NCBI RefSeq assembly: GCF_000002235.5
Contig: NW_022145523.1
Location: forward strand, 186,001 to 250,000
Source of the DNA: Strongylocentrotus purpuratus
Lineage: Eukaryota > Echinodermata > Echinoidea > Camarodonta > Strongylocentrotidae
Direction of reading: 5' to 3'
DNA: 64,000 nucleotides
Positions 59,801-64,000 of this stretch are shown here, piece by piece. Under the pieces are notes generated by a model. That model saw nothing but the letters and a program-made list of their open reading frames with translations. It had not been told where the DNA came from and made no database searches. Within the stretch, counting starts at the first letter, position 1; every line of letters starts with the position of its first letter. The position numbers and the translations under genes were made by a program.

Positions 59801-62800
59801 TGAGAGTAAGTCGGGCAATCGTGACTATGAAACTGAGATATCTGGCATGGGAGTGTCGTGGTAGAGTGGTTTAAGGCGCTTGACTGGAGATGCGAAGGTC
59901 GAGGGTTCAAATCCCGACATGGCACTAATATCCTTTGGCAAGATATTAACCTGCACTTGCTACTCTCTACCCAGGTGTTATATGGGTACCCGGTAGGATG
60001 CGACCGTCATTGTTGGTCAAACAGTTTTTTGGATCATGTAACGCCTGGCTGGAATGCTCCCCAGGGAGTGGAAAATGTGCGGGTAAGCCTGAATCAGATG
60101 ACCGGGGTAATAATATATCTGTAAAGCGCTTAGGCACATCGTTGGATCGATGTATTGAGCGCTATATAAACTTGGAATATTATTAGACCGGTTTATTAAC
60201 ATATTCAAATTGTATGCATACTTTTTAAACAAAATCTTTCTTCACGTCCTGAAAGCTTGCCTGATATCGCACCAAATAACACATGCAGACTGGATTCTGA
60301 GTATAATAGTTCATTTATTAATAACAGGTTAATGGATTAAATCGTCACTAGGTCCCCAGGAAAGAAACATCTATTAATTTGAATATGTTAGTAATCCGGT
60401 CTATTTGAGGGTTGAACGGGATGATGCATCCCCAGCAGTGGACCAGGGAAAGCACAGGTGCAAGCTAGGAATTCTAACCAACTCCACTACATTAGAATGA
60501 TTTTCCTCAAACAACTTGATTAGCCATAAGCAGTCAAATATGACTGAATGCCAAACACAATCAGATCCATTGTTGAATCATTACAGAGTTGATGCACATA
60601 GCACTGAAAGTGAAGGAATTTCAGTTTATCCTTGTTTGATTCCACAGAAATAATTTTAGCAAAGTTAGTACTTAAACCTTCATTTATTTCATTATCATGA
60701 TTGTCACAATTGTAAAATTTTGGGATTCGATTATTTCCTTTTCAGCGAGTATTAGCCTTGAAGATGCACTGTTTGTGTACTATGCGAGAGCACATCCTCT
60801 TTCACAGCAGAAGCTAAGAGCTCTTAAAACTCTGAGATCAATCTGTCTTGACAGAGCAAGGCCAGATGATGACAACATGTAAGTATTGCTTTGATATCCA
60901 TCATTAAGGCCCCTCCCCCCCAAAAAAAAATAAAAAATAAAATAAAATAAAAAAATTGCAACCATCTGTTGTCTTATATACCCCAGTCCTGCTGTCATGA
61001 TCGACACCTGACCAAAATATAAACCTGACAAAAAATTAAAACATCGCAAATGGGCAAGATATATTAATTATCAGGTTAGAGTTAGTTTAAAGGCAGGCTT
61101 TTCTGGTGCCACCACTTAAGATTGGTGTATACTGCCATCTGCTGCTTACCATGTCCTGATGATTTGACATCCATGTCCCATGATGCATCACCGTCTGATG
61201 ACGTGGCGGGATGACATGTTTTATTTAGGTCGCTAAAAATTGATTGTTTGACCATGGTATAATTGGGTTGCAACTCTTCCATACATTGTACATTGGAATA
61301 TCAAGATTCTTGATCGATGGACTTTAACACGGATCTGCAACAAATTCTGTCTTAATCTGTTGTATACTCCCACAAATATATATAATGACAAATTTATACT
61401 TTTTGTAACTTCAAATTTTTTTGCAAGTACGTAATATGTAATAAGTTGTAATCTATTTTACTGCGTATTATTTGTACTTGTCTATATCTAAGTTTTGTTG
61501 GAATGTTTTTAAAATCAGAGCTTGTAAAACTTGCAATGTAATTTAGCTCTTGTGCTACCATTTGCAGATGTTCTAATAAACCATTCTACTACTACCTACC
61601 ACACAGTTCTGAGAAGCTGCCAGCATTCTTTGATAGCCTAGGTGAGCTGATAGATGAAGCCAGGTCTAGCCCACTAGGTATCTCTGAGGAAGCCCTTCAT
61701 ACCCTGCTCGTAGCTGCATCAAGAGGTCACATACAAGCTATACAGTGCATGGAAAAACACTTACCACAATGGCTTTGTAAGTCAAGTATATATGATTATT
61801 TATATCATCCAATAGAATGATATACATGCTGCAAGTCTGGATTTTTTTTGAGTTTTTCTAATCAACTCAATTTTTGTCTCGTTTAATTGAAGTTGTGCTA
61901 TACAAAATCTAATTTCATTATTTGTTATGCCTCTGTCACCGAAGGTGGTGCCAGAGGCATAATGTTTTGGAGTTTTCCATCCATCCATCCCAGCTACAGG
62001 GTAGCAACAGCCAAAGTGAAAGGGCATATTGGTCTTCCATTAAACTCCTCCAGTATAAAAGTGTTAAAATACTCTGAAGCTTTTCTTCTTCTTTTTTTTC
62101 CTCAAATTTCATAAACAAGCATATATAAATACCGGTATTGCTACATAGTGCTCTGTCATGGTACATGAGTCTGAATATTTAGATTAGGAAACCAAAGTAA
62201 TTAGTTCTCCAGAACACATGTATTTTAAGTCACTTATTCTTCAAACTAAAAATGTTATGATAAAAATCTAAATTTACCATTTTATCTGTGTATTTTGTAG
62301 CTCCTGATAATGCTGTGATGGAGTGTTTAGATCAATCAACACAACGTAGACTGTTAGAATGCCTCTACCATCTTCCATCCCTGGACTCATCTCTCATGAA
62401 GCAGCTTATGAGATACTGCTGCAAGACAAACTCAGATGTCCACTTTCCTTTGTATCTCCTTGCAAACAGGTACGTATTCCAGGGTTGTACAGTGAACCTG
62501 TACATAAAGACCGCTCAAGGGAAACGAGAGTATTATTCTTTATAGGCAGGAGGTCTTTATTTACAGGTTCCTTTAGTATGGTTTTCAGTGAGAAATCATG
62601 TTCAAGGGGGGGGGGGATGTGGTCTTTATAGACAGGTGGTAGCTAAAGCAAGTTTGACTGTACCACCAAAGGGAAACAGAGAATGTGGCCACTGTAGATA
62701 GGTGGCCTTTCTAGACAGGTTCTACAACACATTTCCTTCTTGAGGGAGACAACATGCATGGCCACTAGACAGGTGGCCTTTATAGAGAGGTGGCTACTAA

Positions 62801-63145
62801 GGCAGGTTTGACGGTATCTGGTTCAGATTTAGATTCAGGGATGCTAGCTGTAGACTACCACCTGCTTTTACACTGCAGTACCTTTCTATCTTTGACCTCT
62901 TCAGGTTTTATGTTGTACATAATGTATGGGACTTTAACTTACAAAAAATATTGAATTTATAAATCTGTAGAAGGATTGATATCAAAGATTGTGAATATTA
63001 CACAACTGTTGAACTCATTTAAGTTGACCTTCCCATTCTCTTTGTTGTTTCTTTTTCAGGTGCTTTGACAATGTGTTTGGTACATCAAGGAAACCTCCTT
63101 TGTCGCATTCTGCTTTCATGGACTTTGTATACACCGTGTCTATGG
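53663..63145 (+). CDS. TEX10: TEX10/Ipi1 orthologue, partial (C-terminus outside window)
   Basis: TEX10 (yeast Ipi1) is a nucleolar/nuclear HEAT-repeat scaffold of the PELP1-TEX10-WDR18 (Rix1) complex, which works with LAS1L, NOL9 and SENP3 in 60S subunit maturation. Ten coding exons join in frame: 53669-53869, 54631-54967, 55868-56007, 56434-56618, 58736-58994, 59442-59805, 60746-60878, 61607-61776, 62301-62469, 63060-63145, with GT-AG sites throughout. They give about 681 residues; vertebrate TEX10 is about 930, so the end lies beyond 64000. Family hallmarks are the lysine-rich start with DFQKVKLKVGK, the HYNASIRSSA and AMTDKEGVVRQAGVALL helices, FFPTVCMHLCCAMTHI, and LAGQKWRLKVLQMLQKFLD. 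The start ATG follows the acceptor by six bases and matches the family N-terminus. Introns are full of repeats, including a 1.67-kb (CCT)n tract. Confidence 0.92.
53909..54105 (+). repeat. Dispersed repeat in TEX10 intron 1, copy a
   Basis: It starts AAAGGCTGTCTGTACTAGTT and contains GACAGGTGGCTATCTCATCA and AAGAAAAAGAGGATCATGGG. It is repeated 430 bp downstream and inverted at 35765-35945. Confidence 0.8.
54343..54527 (+). repeat. Dispersed repeat in TEX10 intron 1, copy b
   Basis: Same order of phrases as copy a, from CTAGTTTGGTTAGGAGGGAT to TACAGTGGGGCTTTA. The two copies are in direct orientation. Confidence 0.8.
54631..54967 (+). CDS. TEX10: TEX10 coding exon 2
   Basis: Acceptor TTCTCATTCTGCTAG, donor GTAAAT. 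337 bp, about 112 residues of Ipi1 N-terminal HEAT repeats (LLCQANHYNASIRSSA; FFPTVCMHLCCAMTHIQEDV). Leaves one base over. GC-rich third positions contrast with the AT-rich introns. Confidence 0.93.
55150..55805. repeat. 33-bp pyrimidine minisatellite in TEX10 intron 2
   Basis: About 16 copies of a 33-bp unit built from CTCCTACTCATCCTT and CTCCTACTCCTCATTCCT. A CTCCAACTC variant occurs at 55385, 55484 and 55583, exactly 99 bp apart, so a three-unit block has itself been amplified. The array decays into TCC/TTC triplets at 55730-55805. The long Arg- or Leu-rich frames are artefacts. Confidence 0.95.
55868..56007 (+). CDS. TEX10: TEX10 coding exon 3
   Basis: Acceptor TTCTTTCCAG, donor GTTTGA. 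140 bp: two bases complete Gly, then 46 codons including APHCKELLTNFINLISQQ and GKLAGQKWRLK. Ends in phase 0. Confidence 0.92.
56434..56618 (+). CDS. TEX10: TEX10 coding exon 4
   Basis: Acceptor TTGAATCTTGTAG, donor GTTTGT. 185 bp; starts VLQMLQKFLDVMRKSKEKEH, ends in a linker (GRPKPFIL) and leaves two bases (AG). Confidence 0.9.
56984..58649. repeat. 1.67-kb (CCT)n tract in TEX10 intron 4
   Basis: Almost pure (CTC)n from 56984 to about 58620, then (CTT)n to 58649. Only four phase changes are seen: one-base losses at about 57477-57481 and 58093-58097, and one-base gains at about 57861 and 57890, with no net shift. Strong purine/pyrimidine strand bias. The ~570-codon homopolymer frames on both strands are meaningless. 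Confidence 0.97.
58736..58994 (+). CDS. TEX10: TEX10 coding exon 5
   Basis: Acceptor CCATCTGCATCACAG, donor GTAAGT. 259 bp; includes IPLLLQCWGEVN, the counterpart of the conserved IPLLIECW helix, and an ILQTLWSLLQ helix. Ends in phase 0. Confidence 0.92.
59442..59805 (+). CDS. TEX10: TEX10 coding exon 6
   Basis: Acceptor TCTAACGACAG, donor GTAAGT. 364 bp; a serine/threonine/proline-rich insert (ARRGSSKPPAGSS-like region) sits between helices QQFHQGFPYSL and NLVLSILVVEG. Ends with one base over. Confidence 0.88.
59848..60185 (+). mobile_element. tRNA-derived SINE in TEX10 intron 6
   Basis: The tRNA-like head has an A box (GTGGTAGAGTGGTTTAAGGC) and a B box (GGGTTCAAATCCCGAC). The body ends with GTAAAGCGCTTAGGC and GAGCGCTATATAAA, a 3' end typical of SINEs that share an L2/CR1-type tail. 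It starts 42 bp after the exon 6 donor. It is a different family from the SINE at 24720. Confidence 0.85.
60186..60401. mobile_element. TA-flanked MITE in TEX10 intron 6
   Basis: Inverted ends GACCGGTTTATTAACATATT and AATATGTTAGTAATCCGGTC are flanked by TA on both sides, a mariner-like target. It abuts the end of the preceding SINE. A partial copy is at 28517-28675. Confidence 0.85.
60746..60878 (+). CDS. TEX10: TEX10 coding exon 7
   Basis: Acceptor TTTCCTTTTCAG, donor GTAAGT. 133 bp; encodes SLEDALFVYYARAHPLS and KLRALKTLRSICLDRARP. Ends with two bases over. Confidence 0.88.
61607..61776 (+). CDS. TEX10: TEX10 coding exon 8
   Basis: Acceptor TACCTACCACACAG, donor GTAAGT. 170 bp; encodes LPAFFDSLGELIDEA and a helix HTLLVAASRGHIQAIQ. 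Ends with one base over. Confidence 0.88.
61926..61965 (-). repeat. Terminal hairpin of the 29-30 kb element family
   Basis: TTATGCCTCTGTCACCGAAG followed by GTGGTGCCAGAGGCATAA is the complement-oriented version of the 30207-30239 hairpin. It is followed by sequence (CCATCCATCCATCC) in place of the GGAC repeat. It lies in TEX10 intron 8. Confidence 0.7.
62301..62469 (+). CDS. TEX10: TEX10 coding exon 9
   Basis: Acceptor GTATTTTGTAG, donor GTACGT. 169 bp; encodes STQRRLLECLYHLPSLDSSL, matching the conserved 'QQRLVQLVYFLPSLP' stretch of TEX10. Ends with two bases over. Confidence 0.92.
62487..62820 (-). mobile_element. 'GTGGCCACCTGTC' element(s) in TEX10 intron 9
   Basis: Related to 2889-3072 in opposite orientation: phrases GACAGGTGGCCTTTATAGAG, CTTGAGGGAGACAACATGCA and GGCAGGTTTGACGGTA. 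An internal GTTTGACTGTACC near 62650 suggests two copies side by side. Confidence 0.6.
63060..63145 (+). CDS. TEX10: TEX10 coding exon 10 (last in window)
   Basis: Acceptor TTGTTTCTTTTTCAG, donor GTAAGA. 86 bp; encodes RCFDNVFG and SHSAFMDFVYTVSMG. Leaves one base; the next exon is not in the remaining 855 bases. Confidence 0.88.
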
Positions 63146-63530
63146 GTAAGATTATTATGCTGAAAAGAAACATATCCCTGATATCTTTACACTTTATTGC
63201 AAAAGAAAAATGTTGTTTGTATAATCTCTAAAATCCATGGGTCTGTATTCTCCTGAAATTGAAATTTGATGCTTGGTTTTATGTTGATTATGTTTGTTAC
63301 TTCTTTGTGGAAACCAGTTATGACTTTCTTTGCCAATTAATGCACCTGTATAGCTTTTGTTAACCCCCCCCCCTAAAAAACTGTGAATCATTTTTAACAA
63401 GTTTCTTTCCTACCAGAAACAGAAATTATTTGCAAGCTTGGTCTATACTTGTAAATCAAATCTAAGCATTTCCCTTTATACAACACCTACTAAGATTATT
63501 GCAACCGCATTGGTCAATTCTTAATTACAT

Positions 63531-63729
63531 GACATGCGCTAAAAGTAATATTGAACAGTATCTTTCGCCAGGCGTGCAATTTTGATTGATCAATTTGTAC
63601 CATTGCACGCTGACGTCACTAAGGATGAACAAAGTATATTGTGAGGCAAGTGACGTCACCGTGCAATGGTGCAAATTGATCAAACAAAATTGCACTCTAA
63701 AGTCACAATAAACATACACGCAGCGCATA
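63531..63729. mobile_element. Foldback MITE in TEX10 intron 10
   Basis: GTGCAATTTTGATTGATCAA and TGACGTCACT in the left arm pair with AGTGACGTCAC and TTGATCAAACAAAATTGCAC in the right. Outer GCGCT/AGCGC segments extend the arms. CRE-like TGACGTCA occurs in each arm. Confidence 0.85.
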
Positions 63730-63898
63730 GTACGCACATGGTTTGCTGCCTGCTTATCAATAGTGCACGCTTACTAGGCTCACTATCAAAATCACTGAGA
63801 TTTGGCCAAGGAAAACTTTTCTTTTAAAAAATAGTTTTAAGCCCGTGTCTGAGGTGTTGTATTAAACAAATAGCGAATGGTCTTTATTTGTGCAATGG

Positions 63899-64000
63899 AA
63901 CAAGATTTTGCATTCGGTAAAAGATGAGATGCTCTATTCAACTCGGCTGCACCTCGTTGAATAGAGAGTCTTTTATCTTTCCCCTTGTGCAAAATCTTGT
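63899..64000. mobile_element. Foldback element cut by the window end
   Basis: ACAAGATTTTGCATTCGG and CTCTATTCAAC pair with GTTGAATAGAG and GCAAAATCTTGT, turning near 63950. The right arm reaches the last base of the window. Confidence 0.75.

Noticed and set aside
59848-59935. Possible functional tRNA gene in the TEX10 intron
   Set aside because: It is the head of a longer SINE with a characteristic body and tail.

Overview
The window is eukaryotic and repeat-rich: AT-rich, intron-dominated DNA with dense foldback elements, SINEs, CR1-type retrotransposon remains and very long simple repeats. The TEX10 sequence, the repeat style and the frequent ACATGTA-type motifs suggest a marine invertebrate deuterostome, most likely a sea urchin. 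The species assignment is inference.

Two multi-exon genes can be supported. (1) The right end (53.66-63.15 kb, + strand) holds the first ten recognised coding exons of a TEX10 (yeast Ipi1) orthologue, a HEAT-repeat subunit of the PELP1-TEX10-WDR18 (Rix1/rixosome) complex of 60S ribosome maturation. All ten exons join in frame to give about 681 residues; the C-terminal part lies beyond the window. Its introns carry a 33-bp pyrimidine minisatellite with a 99-bp higher-order period, a 1.67-kb (CCT)n tract, a tRNA-derived SINE, a TA-flanked MITE and foldbacks. (2) On the minus strand, 37.25-30.42 kb, four exons join in compatible splice phase and encode about 180 residues of a protein I do not recognise. 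It is incomplete at both ends.

The rest is intergenic or intronic. 0-30 kb: a 295-bp tandem array, TTAA-flanked elements, several foldback MITEs, tandem arrays at 14-16, 19.7-20.1 and 22.2-22.8 kb, a tRNA-derived SINE, a 200-bp hAT element with a perfect 8-bp target duplication, and a 157-bp tandem block in which units carry a DR1-like nuclear-receptor half-site pair. 31-45 kb: more foldbacks, an element enclosing CRE/CCAAT promoter-like DNA, a hAT element and a TA-flanked element that contain the same reverse-transcriptase-derived core, and a 601-bp near-perfect palindrome. 45.3-51.9 kb: two minus-strand CR1-like non-LTR retrotransposons, one with a 957-codon ORF and one frameshifted. Between them and TEX10 lie a CCAAT-containing candidate promoter and a second member of the palindromic family.

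The very long ORFs in simple repeats (poly-Pro, poly-Glu, poly-Arg, poly-Ser) are artefacts of repeat composition and are not annotated as genes.
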